DNA from: Aminobacter ciceronei | GTDB taxonomy: Bacteria > Pseudomonadota > Alphaproteobacteria > Rhizobiales > Rhizobiaceae | NCBI RefSeq assembly: GCF_014138625.1 | Contig: NZ_JACJHY010000005.1 | Coordinates: forward strand, 149,887-213,886 | DNA length: 64,000 bases | Reading direction: 5' to 3' | Part shown: in pieces, positions 54,498-63,057 of the stretch | Position numbering within the stretch: the first letter of the stretch is position 1 | How the letters are laid out: the number at the start of each line of letters is the position of its first letter | Position numbers and translations under genes: made by a program | The notes under the pieces: generated by a model | Database searches by the model: none | Seen by the model: the letters and a program-made list of their open reading frames with translations, nothing else | What the model was told of the DNA's origin: nothing

Positions 54498-55579
54498 CAG
54501 GCATGCTCCGGAATGCGGCGAAGCCGGTAGAAGATGAAGAAGTCAGCGGCAAGCAAGAAGAACAGCAATATGCCTTGGAAGATGCGGGTGAGCGCAGCCG
54601 ACAGGCCGAGGTTCATTTGCACTGCTTCGCCGCCGAGGAACAAGAGCGACATCAGCAATCCGCCCAGCACGATGCCAAAAGCGTTAAGACGGCCGATGAA
54701 GGCGACGATGATCGCCGCGAAACCATAGCCGGGCGAGATTTGCGGCGACAGCTGTCCGAGCGGGCCGGAGACCTCGGCCATGCCGGCGATGCCAGCGGCA
54801 GCGCCACCGGCAAGCAAACCGGTCCACACGGCAGCGGATTCGCGGAAGCCGGCGTAGCGTGCTGCCAGAGGGGCTGCGCCCGAGACCGACATCTTGTAGC
54901 CAAGGAAGCTGCGGTCAGTGAACAGCCACATCAGGAACACTGCGACCACGGTGATGAACACCGAGGCGTTGAGCCGGTAGGCATAGTCGAAAGGCTCGAA
55001 CATCGCCGCCGCCGACAGCAGGGCCGTCTGCGGATAGTTGAAGCCGGCCGGGTCGCGCCAGGGGCCGTGCACCAGCCACGACAACAAGAGCGTCGCGATA
55101 TAGGTCAGCATCAGCGTGACCAGGATTTCGTTGGTGTTCATCCGCGCCCTGAGGAAGGCGGGGATGGCGGCCCAGGCCATGCCGGCGATGGCGCCGGCGA
55201 AGAACATCAGCGGCAGCAGCAGCCAGCTGTCGGGATTGGGGTAGAACAAGCCCACGCCGCAGGCGGCGAGGGCGCCGATGATCAACTGGCCCTCGGCGCC
55301 GATGTTCCAGACATTGGCGCGGAAGCCGACGGCAAGGCCGCAGGCGATGAGGATGAGCGGCGACGCCTTGAGCAGCCACTCGGACAGCCCGTTCAGCGAA
55401 TTGAGCGGGGTGATGAAGAAGGCTTGCAATGTCGCCAGCGGGTCGTAGCCGAGCACGGCAAACAAAAGCGAGCCGACGAGAAGGGTGAGCACGGTCGCGA
55501 TGACCGGCGCCGCCACCCGCATCCTGGCGGATGGTTCCGGTCTTTGTTCAATCCTGAATCGCAACTTCGCCTCTCCCAT
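54497..55579 (-). CDS. BMP-type ABC transporter permease 1 (nucleoside-type)
   Basis: A 360-residue permease (NupP/YufP-like) with FRANVWNIGAEGQLIIGAL, RMNTNEILVTLMLTYIA and SPGYGFAAIIVAFIGRLN, all family signatures. ATG 55579 overlaps the ATPase 3' end by 32 bases; ATG 55522 is an alternative that would remove a charged 19-residue leader. Pairs with permease 2. Confidence 0.93.
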   Translation of the reverse strand: MGEAKLRFRIEQRPEPSARMRVAAPVIATVLTLLVGSLLFAVLGYDPLATLQAFFITPLNSLNGLSEWLLKASPLILIACGLAVGFRANVWNIGAEGQLIIGALAACGVGLFYPNPDSWLLLPLMFFAGAIAGMAWAAIPAFLRARMNTNEILVTLMLTYIATLLLSWLVHGPWRDPAGFNYPQTALLSAAAMFEPFDYAYRLNASVFITVVAVFLMWLFTDRSFLGYKMSVSGAAPLAARYAGFRESAAVWTGLLAGGAAAGIAGMAEVSGPLGQLSPQISPGYGFAAIIVAFIGRLNAFGIVLGGLLMSLLFLGGEAVQMNLGLSAALTRIFQGILLFFLLAADFFIFYRLRRIPEHA

Positions 55580-57089
55580 TGGTGCCGTTGCCGCGGTCGA
55601 CCCTTGTCATCAGCAGGCCGATTTCCTCGCGGTTGGTTTTTGTCCTGATCAGTGGCGGCGAGACCTGGCCCTGGCAGATGACAAGCAGCCGGTCGCAGAT
55701 CTCGAACAGTTCGTCGAGCTCCTCCGAAATCACCAGCACGGCCGCGCCCGACCGGCTCAGATCGACAAGCGTCTGGCGGATGAAGGCGGCGGCGCCGACG
55801 TCGACACCCCAGGTCGGCTGCGCCACCAGGAACAGCTTCGGTTCGAGCGCGATCTCGCGGCCGACGATGAATTTCTGCAGGTTGCCGCCCGACAGGCTCT
55901 GGGCGCTCGACTGCGGGCCGTTGGCCTTGACCTTGAAACGCTCGATGATCTTGGCGGCGAAGCTGTTTGCCTGCTTGCGGTCGACGAGACCGTTGCGCAC
56001 CAGGCCGGAGCGGTGGGCCGTCAGCACGGCGTTCTGCCACAGCGCGTGCGGCGGCACCGCGCCGCGGCCAAGCCGCTCTTCCGGCACGAAGGCCATGCCG
56101 AGTTTGCGCCTTTCGCTGGCGTTGAGATGGGCCGCAGCCTTGCCGCCGATCTGGATCGACAGCGCATTGGCATGTGTCCGTTCGCCGCTGAGCAGCGAGA
56201 TCAGCTCGGCCTGGCCGTTGCCGGAGACGCCGGCAAGCCCGACGATCTCGCCACCGCGTACCTCGAAGGAGACGTTCTTGAGTTCGACGCCGTATTTGTC
56301 GCGGGCAGGGGCGGTGAGCCCGCGCACCTCGATCACCGGTTTGTCGCTCGGCACCGAGGGTGAGACGTGCATTTCGGGCAGCTCGGCGCCGACCATCAGC
56401 CGCGCAAGTTGCGCCGAGGTGCTTTCCTTGGGTCTTGCGGTGCCGGTGACCTTGCCGTTGCGCAGCACTGTCGCGGTGTCGCAGAGCTCCTGCACTTCAT
56501 CGAGCTTGTGGCTGATGTAGACGATCGAACAGCCTTCGGCGGCGAGCTGGCGCAGCGTCTCGAACAGCTTGACGACGGCCTGCGGCGTCAGCACCGAGGT
56601 CGGCTCGTCGAGGATCAAAAGCTTCGGCGCCTGCAGCAGGCAGCGCACGATCTCGACGCGCTGGCGCTCGCCGACGGACAGGTCGTGGACGCGGCGATAG
56701 GGGTCGATCGGCATGCCGTAGCGGTTCGACAGTTCAGTGATCTGGCGCGCCAGCGTGTCGAGGTCGAAGCTGCTCGACACCGCAAGTGCGATGTTCTCGA
56801 CCACGGTGACCGATTCAAACAGCGCGAAATGCTGGTAGACCATTTCGATGCCGAGCGCGCGCGAGGTCGCCGGGGTGTGCGCGGCAATGGGCTTGCCGTC
56901 GCAGAAGATCTCGCCGGAATCCGCCTGGGCGGCGCCGTAGATGATCTTCATCAGGGTCGATTTGCCGGCGCCGTTTTCGCCGAGCACGGCGTGGATTTCG
57001 CCTGGCATGATCGACATCGAGATGTCGTCATTGGCGATGATGCCGGGATAACTTTTGGTGATGTTGCGCAATTCGAGGCGTGGGGGCAT
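55548..57089 (-). CDS. BMP-type ABC transporter ATPase (two nucleotide-binding domains)
   Basis: A 513-residue double ATPase. The first domain is complete: GENGAGKST, QHFALFESVT, LSVGERQRVEIVR, LILDEPTSVLT and the switch His in YISHKLDE. The second is degenerate (GVSGNGQAE, LSGGNLQKFIVGR, VAQPTWGVDVGA), as usual in NupO/RbsA-like proteins. It is separated from the binding-protein gene by a spacer holding palindromic repeats. Confidence 0.95.
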   Translation of the reverse strand: MPPRLELRNITKSYPGIIANDDISMSIMPGEIHAVLGENGAGKSTLMKIIYGAAQADSGEIFCDGKPIAAHTPATSRALGIEMVYQHFALFESVTVVENIALAVSSSFDLDTLARQITELSNRYGMPIDPYRRVHDLSVGERQRVEIVRCLLQAPKLLILDEPTSVLTPQAVVKLFETLRQLAAEGCSIVYISHKLDEVQELCDTATVLRNGKVTGTARPKESTSAQLARLMVGAELPEMHVSPSVPSDKPVIEVRGLTAPARDKYGVELKNVSFEVRGGEIVGLAGVSGNGQAELISLLSGERTHANALSIQIGGKAAAHLNASERRKLGMAFVPEERLGRGAVPPHALWQNAVLTAHRSGLVRNGLVDRKQANSFAAKIIERFKVKANGPQSSAQSLSGGNLQKFIVGREIALEPKLFLVAQPTWGVDVGAAAFIRQTLVDLSRSGAAVLVISEELDELFEICDRLLVICQGQVSPPLIRTKTNREEIGLLMTRVDRGNGTNGRGEVAIQD

Positions 57090-57145
57090 AGCCGGGTCCT
57101 GCCGTGAGGGTTGGACGGTGCGCAGCCATAGACCAACCGGGGCGG

Positions 57146-57251
57146 TGCATGACCCCGAAAATCGGAACCGATTTTCGGGAAGGATCGTGCACCCGTTTTA
57201 AGCGCTACAGCGTCCTTTGCGTGTCCAACTGGACACCAGGCGCTGTAGCGC
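57146..57251. repeat. palindromic intergenic repeat pair
   Basis: Two imperfectly spaced palindromes lie in the 195-base spacer. CCCGAAAATCGG (57154-57165) and CCGATTTTCGGG (57168-57179) form a perfect 12-bp inverted repeat, inside outer GTGCA/TGCAC arms. GCGCTACAGCG (57202-57212) pairs with CGCTGTAGCGC (57241-57251), enclosing TGTCCAACTGGACA. Similar elements are dispersed in rhizobial genomes, as I recall. It lies between binding-protein and ATPase genes and could act as an mRNA stabiliser. Confidence 0.7.
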
Positions 57252-57284
57252 CCCGGTGGAATTGCTAGCGGTTGCGAGGGAGGA

Positions 57285-58379
57285 TCAGGCGAGCTTGCCG
57301 ATCATTCCCTTGACGAACCAGTTCATGCCGCGGATGTCGGCATCGGCCAGCACGCTGCCGGCCGCGACCTTGACGTTGCCGTCCTGGTCCTTGAGTTCGC
57401 CGGCATAGGGGTGGATCTTGCCGGAGCCGATGTCCGCCTCGAGCTGCTTGAGCTTGGTGATCACGTCGGCCGGGATCGCCTCATTGTAAGGCGCCATCTT
57501 GACGACGCCACCGGCCAGGCCGTCCCAGCGCGCCTCGGGCTTCCAGGTGCCCGCGGCAACGCCCTTGGCGGCGCCGACATAGTCGCTCGACCAGTCGAGG
57601 GTGAAGGCGGTGAGCTGCTTGCCCGAGCCGAACTTGGCCATGTCGCTGGCGTAACCAATCGACCATGCGCCGCCTTCGCCGGCAACCTGCACGCCGGTGG
57701 CGGTATCGGTCATCGAGCAGATGATGTCGCAGCCCTGCGACAAAAGCGTGTTGGCGGCTTCCTTTTCCTTGCCCGGATCGAACCAGGAATTGAGGAAGAT
57801 GGCGTTGCAGGTGGCCTCGGGATTGACGCTCTGGGCGCCGAGCAGAAGCGCGTTGGCCGGGCCGACGATGTCGGGGATCGGAAAGCCGCCGATGAAGCCG
57901 ATCTTGCCATTCTTGCTCATATGCGCGCCGGCGGCACCGGCAACGAAAGTGCCTTCGTAATACTTGGCCTCGAAGGTGCCGAGATTGGCGAGGTGGACGA
58001 TACCGGAGCAATGCTCGAAGGCGACCTTCGGGAAGCGCGGCGCCACCTTCTGCATCGGCGTGCCATGCGAGAAGGAGGTGCCGAAGATCAGTTGGTTGCC
58101 GGAAGCGGCGAGCTCGCGGAAGACGCGTTCGGCGTCCTGCGGCATGAAGATGTTGTCGATGACGGTGAGCGCCACCTTGTCGCCGAACTCGGCCTTGATG
58201 GCATCGACGCCAAGGCTGTGCTGCTTGGTCCAGCCGATGTCGGCGATCGGCGAGACGTAGACGACGCCGATCTTGAGCGGCTCCTGGGCGCTGGCGATGC
58301 CGGCAAGGCCGCTGGTGCCGAGTGCCGCGCCCGCGGCACCGGAATATTGCAGAAATTGCCGTCTGGTCAGATTGAACAT
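57285..58379 (-). CDS. BMP-family substrate-binding protein (PnrA-like)
   Basis: A 364-residue periplasmic receptor of the BMP family, which binds purine nucleosides or related compounds. Exported with a twin-arginine-like signal (TRRQFLQYSGAAG, cut near IASAQE). Signatures: IGVVYVSPIADIGWTKQHS, GTSFSHGTP and GFIGGFPIPD. First structural gene of the importer. Since the demethylase genes lie just beyond the GntR gene, a methylated purine is a reasonable ligand; this is inference. Confidence 0.93.
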   Translation of the reverse strand: MFNLTRRQFLQYSGAAGAALGTSGLAGIASAQEPLKIGVVYVSPIADIGWTKQHSLGVDAIKAEFGDKVALTVIDNIFMPQDAERVFRELAASGNQLIFGTSFSHGTPMQKVAPRFPKVAFEHCSGIVHLANLGTFEAKYYEGTFVAGAAGAHMSKNGKIGFIGGFPIPDIVGPANALLLGAQSVNPEATCNAIFLNSWFDPGKEKEAANTLLSQGCDIICSMTDTATGVQVAGEGGAWSIGYASDMAKFGSGKQLTAFTLDWSSDYVGAAKGVAAGTWKPEARWDGLAGGVVKMAPYNEAIPADVITKLKQLEADIGSGKIHPYAGELKDQDGNVKVAAGSVLADADIRGMNWFVKGMIGKLA

Positions 58380-58425
58380 GGTGGTAACCCTCTGTTGGTT
58401 GGATGCGCCCGGCTTTGTGCCGGGT

Positions 58426-59196
58426 CTATTTTACGACGTGGACATGGGTGTGCGTCCGTGCCCCGCCATTCTCTCCTGCCTTCTTTCTTGGTGCCGGTTT
58501 CGGCGGCTCGCCTGCCTTGCCGTCGAGATAGGGTTCGAGCGCTTCGCGTGGCGTCAGCTCGGGAAAGACCTGGCGGTCCATGATGTAACCGCGCACGACG
58601 GAGCGGTGGTGCGCGTCGATCAGCTCCATTGCCGGCTTGAGCCGGCCCTTTTCGAGAAGTTCGATGAGCTTGGCGTGGTCGTCAAGCAGGTTGCAATAGT
58701 CGAAGTCGGCGGTGATCAGCGAACGCAGCAAGGTGGTGCGGCGGACCAGCTGGGCGTGAATTTCCTGCATCACCTTGTTGCGGCTTAGGCGCACGAAGAC
58801 GGTGTGGAACTCCTGGCCGAGCACGTCGGCGAGTGCGTCGTTGCCTGAAGCCACGGCCTTGCGCTGGCGCTCGACATGCTGGCGCAGTTCGGCCCAGCCG
58901 GCAGGCCCGAGACGGTCGCTCAGCTGGGCGGCGACGCCCTGTTCGACAAGGGTCAGCGCGTCATAGATCTCCATCGCGTCCTGCATGCTGGGACGGGCGA
59001 CGAAGGCGCCGCGGTTGCGCTCGATTTGGGCAAGGCCGTCGTCGGCAAGGCGGATCAGCGACTGGCGGATGACGATGCGGCTGACGTCGAAGACCTCCGA
59101 CAGCTCGCGCTCGCCAAGCTTGCAGCCGGGCACGAGGCGGTGATCGAGGATCGCCCGCGTCAGTATGTCGGCAATGGCCTGCGAGCGGTTGCTCAT
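58426..59196 (-). CDS. GntR-family (FadR/FCD) regulator
   Basis: A 256-residue regulator. Winged helix: LGERELSEVFDVSRIVIRQS and IERNRGAFVARPS. The C-terminal FCD domain (about 75-225) keeps Asp and His metal-ligand candidates (HTVFVRLSRN, DDHAKLIEL, DAHHRSVVRG). Unusual His-rich tail ARTHTHVHVVK. It lies between the BMP importer (same strand, 46 bases downstream) and the divergent demethylase genes, so it is the obvious regulator for both. A GATTG-N5-CAATC element sits in the divergent spacer. Confidence 0.92.
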   Translation of the reverse strand: MSNRSQAIADILTRAILDHRLVPGCKLGERELSEVFDVSRIVIRQSLIRLADDGLAQIERNRGAFVARPSMQDAMEIYDALTLVEQGVAAQLSDRLGPAGWAELRQHVERQRKAVASGNDALADVLGQEFHTVFVRLSRNKVMQEIHAQLVRRTTLLRSLITADFDYCNLLDDHAKLIELLEKGRLKPAMELIDAHHRSVVRGYIMDRQVFPELTPREALEPYLDGKAGEPPKPAPRKKAGENGGARTHTHVHVVK

Positions 59197-59357
59197 GGCG
59201 TTCTCCTTCCCGCCAGCGCCTTTGGCTTGCTTGACGGCCAGCCCGGGTTCGCGCCACGCCGGCGGCGTCGCATATCCGGGGTTACGGTTTCCATATCGGT
59301 ATTCAATCGCTGGCGCCTGTCAACCAAAATTCTCACATCGGCATGCAATTTCTTATT

Positions 59358-59372
59358 GATTGATATCCAATC
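59358..59372. promoter_or_regulatory. candidate GntR operator
   Basis: GATTGATATCCAATC: five-base perfect arms (GATTG/CAATC) around ATATC, in the AT-rich middle of the 244-base divergent spacer between the GntR gene and the first demethylase gene. Length and symmetry are typical of FCD-type GntR sites. Confidence 0.5.
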
Positions 59373-59440
59373 CTGTGTTTCCAATGAGGACATAACAGAG
59401 CTAGGTTCACGGGGAAGTGCTAGCCAACAGGGAGGGTGCG

Positions 59441-60307
59441 ATGAGCACAGCAGCCCTTTGTAGCGACAGAGTCCTGCTTAACGATTGGCATGTGGTTGCG
59501 GACCTCGCCAACCTGTCGGTCGGCGCGCCGTTTCACACCCGTCTGCTGGGCGTCGACATCACCATCCATTGCCGCGGGCGCTACAACAAGGAAGTCGTCC
59601 GCGACGACACCGGCGCCCTGGTCACTTCGACCAAGCGCTACGGTTTCCTCTGGGCCTGCCTCGGCAAGCCGGAGCGCGACATCGTTTTTGTGCCGGAGGC
59701 CGAGGAAGGCGATCGGTATCTCGTCACCGGTGGCTCGATCGCGGTCAAGGTGTCGGGCTTGAGGATGGTCGAGAACTTTCTCGACATGGGCCATTTCCCC
59801 TTCGTTCACACCGGCTGGCTCGGCGACGAGCCACATACGGAGGTCGCGCCCTACAAGGTCGAGCTGACGGCCGCCGACGAGCTGGTCGCGACCGAATGCA
59901 AGTTCTACCAGCCGGTGGCTTCGCCGACGGCCAAGGGAGGTTTTGTCGTCGACTACATCTACAAGGTGACCCGGCCCTACACGGTGGCGCTCTACAAGAG
60001 CAATCCGGTGCAGAAGGATCGGCTCGACGTCATCACCCTGTTCGTCCAGCCGGTCGATGAGGACAATTGTGTTGCCCATCCCTTCCTTGCCTACCTCAAG
60101 GATGGGATCGACGAGGCTGGCATTCGCAGCTTCATGCAGCTGATCTTCGCCCAGGACAAGCCGATCCTGGAGAACCAGGTGCCCAGGCGCCTGCCACTCG
60201 ACCCTCGCGCTGAAACGCCCATCCGGGCCGATGCCGTCGCCGTGCTGTACCGGCGCTGGCTGCGCGACAAACCGGTCACTTACGGCGCAATACCGGCGCG
60301 GATGTGA
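59441..60307 (+). CDS. NdmC-like Rieske-less non-heme iron oxygenase 1
   Basis: A 288-residue catalytic subunit related to Rieske N-demethylases but without a Rieske cluster: there is no Cys-X-His...Cys-X2-His. The mononuclear iron site is kept (VENFLDMGHFPFVH: Asn112, Asp115, His118, His123). Residues 10-45 (DRVLLNDWHVVADLANLSVG) still resemble the first strands of a Rieske domain, and YGFLWACLGKPE its end, so the cluster-binding part seems deleted internally. ATG 59441 has GGGAGGG just upstream; no Rieske codons lie before it. Caffeine demethylase NdmC has the same truncation. It would oxidise an N-methyl group and release formaldehyde. Confidence 0.88.
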   Translation: MSTAALCSDRVLLNDWHVVADLANLSVGAPFHTRLLGVDITIHCRGRYNKEVVRDDTGALVTSTKRYGFLWACLGKPERDIVFVPEAEEGDRYLVTGGSIAVKVSGLRMVENFLDMGHFPFVHTGWLGDEPHTEVAPYKVELTAADELVATECKFYQPVASPTAKGGFVVDYIYKVTRPYTVALYKSNPVQKDRLDVITLFVQPVDEDNCVAHPFLAYLKDGIDEAGIRSFMQLIFAQDKPILENQVPRRLPLDPRAETPIRADAVAVLYRRWLRDKPVTYGAIPARM

Positions 60308-60334
60308 TCCGCACCCTTTGTGAAGGATATGCAT

Positions 60335-61240
60335 ATGACCAAGACGCGATGCACGGATCAGGTGATCCTCGACCTCTGGCACCCGCTGGCCGCCCTGTCG
60401 GAAGTGGCAGCTGGTGTCGTCGTCGACACGGTGCTGCTCGAGGAGCGTCTCAGCTTTGCCATTGACGGTGAGGGAAATGCGGCTGTCTGGCGCGATCGCG
60501 CCGATCTCGCCGAGGGCAGCCCTGTCGATATTGCCGTCATTTCCGGCAAGCTGCCGCTGAAGCTCGCCTATGGCTACATCTGGACCTCGCTCGGCAACCC
60601 GCCGGCCGACTTGTTCCCGATTCCGGAGTTTGACGAGGTCGATCGCCGCAAGCTCAACGCCGCCACTTTTGGCGTCAATGTCTCGGCGCCGCGGGCGATC
60701 GAGAACTTTCTCGATATGGGCCACTTCCCCTATGTCCACACCGATATCCTCGGCGCCGAACCGCACACGGAAGTGAAGGAATACGATGTCGAGATTTCCG
60801 TCGATCGCGACGAAATCCTGGCGACACGCTGCCGCTTCTTCCAGCCGATGGCATCGACGGCCTCGGACGGCGGCGCCGACGTCGACTACATCTACCGCGT
60901 GCCGCATCCCTATTGCTCGGTGCTCTACAAGTCGAGCCCGCTCGACGAGAGCCGCCTCGATGTCATCGCCGTCTTCCTGCAGCCTATCGACCAGGAGCAT
61001 GTCCGCGCCCACATGCTGCTGTGCGTGCTGGACGAAGACAATGAGGACAAGGTCATCAAGCGCTTCCAGCAGACCATCTTCGGGCAGGACAAGCCGATTC
61101 TGGAAAACCAGTTCCCGAAGCGCCTGCCGCTCGATCCGCGCGCCGAAACACCAATCCGTGCCGACAAGTCGGCGATCGCCTATCGCCGGTGGCTGAGCCA
61201 GAAGGGCGTGACCTACGGGGTCATCCCGGCCGCCACCTGA
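60335..61240 (+). CDS. NdmC-like Rieske-less non-heme iron oxygenase 2
   Basis: A 301-residue paralogue of the preceding gene. Iron site IENFLDMGHFPYVH (Asn124, Asp127, His130, His135); shared C-terminal block DKPILENQFPKRLPLDPR. It too lacks Rieske Cys/His pairs but keeps flanking strands (ILDLWHPLAALSEVAAG, YGYIWTSLGNPP). ATG 60335 has AAGGA seven bases upstream; GTG 60320 and ATG 60329 are weaker. Two catalytic subunits suggest attack at two N-methyl positions or a heteromeric complex. Confidence 0.88.
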   Translation: MTKTRCTDQVILDLWHPLAALSEVAAGVVVDTVLLEERLSFAIDGEGNAAVWRDRADLAEGSPVDIAVISGKLPLKLAYGYIWTSLGNPPADLFPIPEFDEVDRRKLNAATFGVNVSAPRAIENFLDMGHFPYVHTDILGAEPHTEVKEYDVEISVDRDEILATRCRFFQPMASTASDGGADVDYIYRVPHPYCSVLYKSSPLDESRLDVIAVFLQPIDQEHVRAHMLLCVLDEDNEDKVIKRFQQTIFGQDKPILENQFPKRLPLDPRAETPIRADKSAIAYRRWLSQKGVTYGVIPAAT

Positions 61241-61281
61241 GCGCCTGAGGGCGCCAACGAAAAGATCTTAGCGAGGACCAT

Positions 61282-63048
61282 ATGCTCGACCTAGCCAAAT
61301 CCAGATGGCATCCCATCGCCGCGGCGCACGACCTTCCGTTGCGTCATGTTTTCCACGGCCAGCTGCTCGGCCGCGAGTTCGCCGTCTGGCGTGCCGATGA
61401 TGGATACGTCAACATCTGGGAAAACCGCTGCCTGCATCGCGGCGTCCGCCTGTCGATCGGCATCAATGATGGCCGCGAGCTGAAGTGCCAGTACCATGGT
61501 TGGCGCTACTCGAACCGCACGGCCGGCTGCACCTACATCCCGGCGCACCCGGCCGACGCACCGGCTCGCACCATCACCAACCGCACCTTTGCCGCCATCG
61601 AGCGTTACGGTCTCGTCTGGTCGGCGGAAGAACCGCAGGGCGAAGTGCCGGAGGTGGCAGGGCTCGCCGAGGGTCGGCTGCTGGCGCTGCGCGGCATCCC
61701 GGTCAATGCGCCGGCCGACGTGGTCGCCGCCAGGCTGAAGGGCTACCGCTTCCAGCCGAGCGGCAGGATCGACGGCTCCGCCGCCAAGGTCGCGGTCGAA
61801 GCTGCAAGCACCTTTTCGGTGGTGCTGCGTTCGAGCGAGGCTGATGCCACCACGCTGGCCGTGTTTTTCGTCCAGCCGGTCGATTCCAATCGCTCGGTGA
61901 TCCGTGGCGTGCTCGACGGGCAGGTCGAAGGCGCTGCGCGCCTTGCCGTGCTGCGCCATCACAATGAGCTGCTCTCCAGGCTGCGTCTGGCGGTCGAGGC
62001 CGAGGCGGCGCGCGAGCCGGCACCGGCGCCGCTGGAGCCGGTGATCGAGCGTGTCTCGCCCGAACTCGCCGAGATGCCCGAGGAGAGCAAACACGGCCGC
62101 AAAGCGACGATCCGTGTCGAGGTCGCCAGGAAGTGGCTGGCAGCCGATGGTATCGCCGGCTTCGAGCTTCGCCCGATCAAGGGCCTGCTGCCGACCTTCC
62201 AGCCCGGCGCCCATATCGACGTGCACCTGCCCAATGGGCTGATCCGGCAATATTCGATCACCAACGGCCCGGGCGAAAGCGACAGCTACGTCATCGGCGT
62301 CAAGCTGGAGCGCGATTCCAAGGGCGGGTCGACCTGCCTGCACGAGACAGTGCGCGAAGGCGACGTGCTGGCGATTTCCGAGCCGCGCAACAATTTCCCG
62401 CTGCGCCGCGACTCGGTGAAGACCATCTTCATCGCCGGCGGTATCGGCATCACGCCGTTGCTCGCCATGGCCCAGGCGCTCAACAACCAGAACCTGGTGC
62501 ATGAGCTGCACTACTTTGCCCAGAACGAAGCGCAGCTTGCCTTCCCGGAGAAGACCAGCACGCTCGGCGCCTCGCTCAAGCCGCATCTCGGCCTTTCGCC
62601 AGACCAGACCGGCGCCAAGCTGCGCGAGATCCTCAGCGGCTACGGTCCCGACAAGCATGTCTATCTCTGCGGTCCCGGCCCGATGCTGGAGGCGGCGCGT
62701 CATATCGCGGCTGAGATGGGCTGGCCCGAAACGGCGGTGCATTTCGAATACTTCAAGAACACCAATGTCATCGACGACAGCACCAGTTTCGAGGTGGCGC
62801 TGGCGCGCTCCTGCATGACGCTGACGGTGCCCGCCGGCAAGACGATCCTCGAGGTGATGCGCGACGCCGGCATCGACATGCCGTCTTCCTGCGAGCAGGG
62901 CGCCTGCGGCACCTGCCTCGCCACCGTCATCGAAGGCGAGCCCGACCACCAGGACGTCTATCTCAACGATGCCGAGCGCAAGTCCGGCACCAAGATCATG
63001 ACCTGCGTGTCGCGTGCCAAGTCGGCGCGGCTTGTGCTCGACCTCTAG
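61282..63048 (+). CDS. ndmD: NdmD-like Rieske/FMN/NADH/2Fe-2S fusion reductase
   Basis: A 588-residue reductase with an extra N-terminal Rieske domain (Cys50-X-His52, Cys69-X2-His72 in CLHRG and CQYHGW). A middle stretch (about 150-255) still resembles an oxygenase catalytic domain: VFFVQPVDSNRS matches TLFVQPVDEDNC of the first oxygenase, but no iron ligands remain. From about 275 it is a VanB/PDR-type reductase: flavin barrel (GAHIDVHLPNG, RQYSITNGPG), NADH domain (FIAGGIGITPLLAM, YLCGPGPM) and ferredoxin (SCEQGACGTC and a later Cys in IMTCVSR). The length equals that recalled for NdmD. It supplies electrons and the Rieske cluster in trans to both oxygenases. Confidence 0.93.
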   Translation: MLDLAKSRWHPIAAAHDLPLRHVFHGQLLGREFAVWRADDGYVNIWENRCLHRGVRLSIGINDGRELKCQYHGWRYSNRTAGCTYIPAHPADAPARTITNRTFAAIERYGLVWSAEEPQGEVPEVAGLAEGRLLALRGIPVNAPADVVAARLKGYRFQPSGRIDGSAAKVAVEAASTFSVVLRSSEADATTLAVFFVQPVDSNRSVIRGVLDGQVEGAARLAVLRHHNELLSRLRLAVEAEAAREPAPAPLEPVIERVSPELAEMPEESKHGRKATIRVEVARKWLAADGIAGFELRPIKGLLPTFQPGAHIDVHLPNGLIRQYSITNGPGESDSYVIGVKLERDSKGGSTCLHETVREGDVLAISEPRNNFPLRRDSVKTIFIAGGIGITPLLAMAQALNNQNLVHELHYFAQNEAQLAFPEKTSTLGASLKPHLGLSPDQTGAKLREILSGYGPDKHVYLCGPGPMLEAARHIAAEMGWPETAVHFEYFKNTNVIDDSTSFEVALARSCMTLTVPAGKTILEVMRDAGIDMPSSCEQGACGTCLATVIEGEPDHQDVYLNDAERKSGTKIMTCVSRAKSARLVLDL

Positions 63049-63057
63049 GAGTTTTTG

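Noticed and set aside
55548..57089. Degenerate second nucleotide-binding domain as gene decay
   Set aside because: Such degeneration is normal in NupO/RbsA-type double ATPases.
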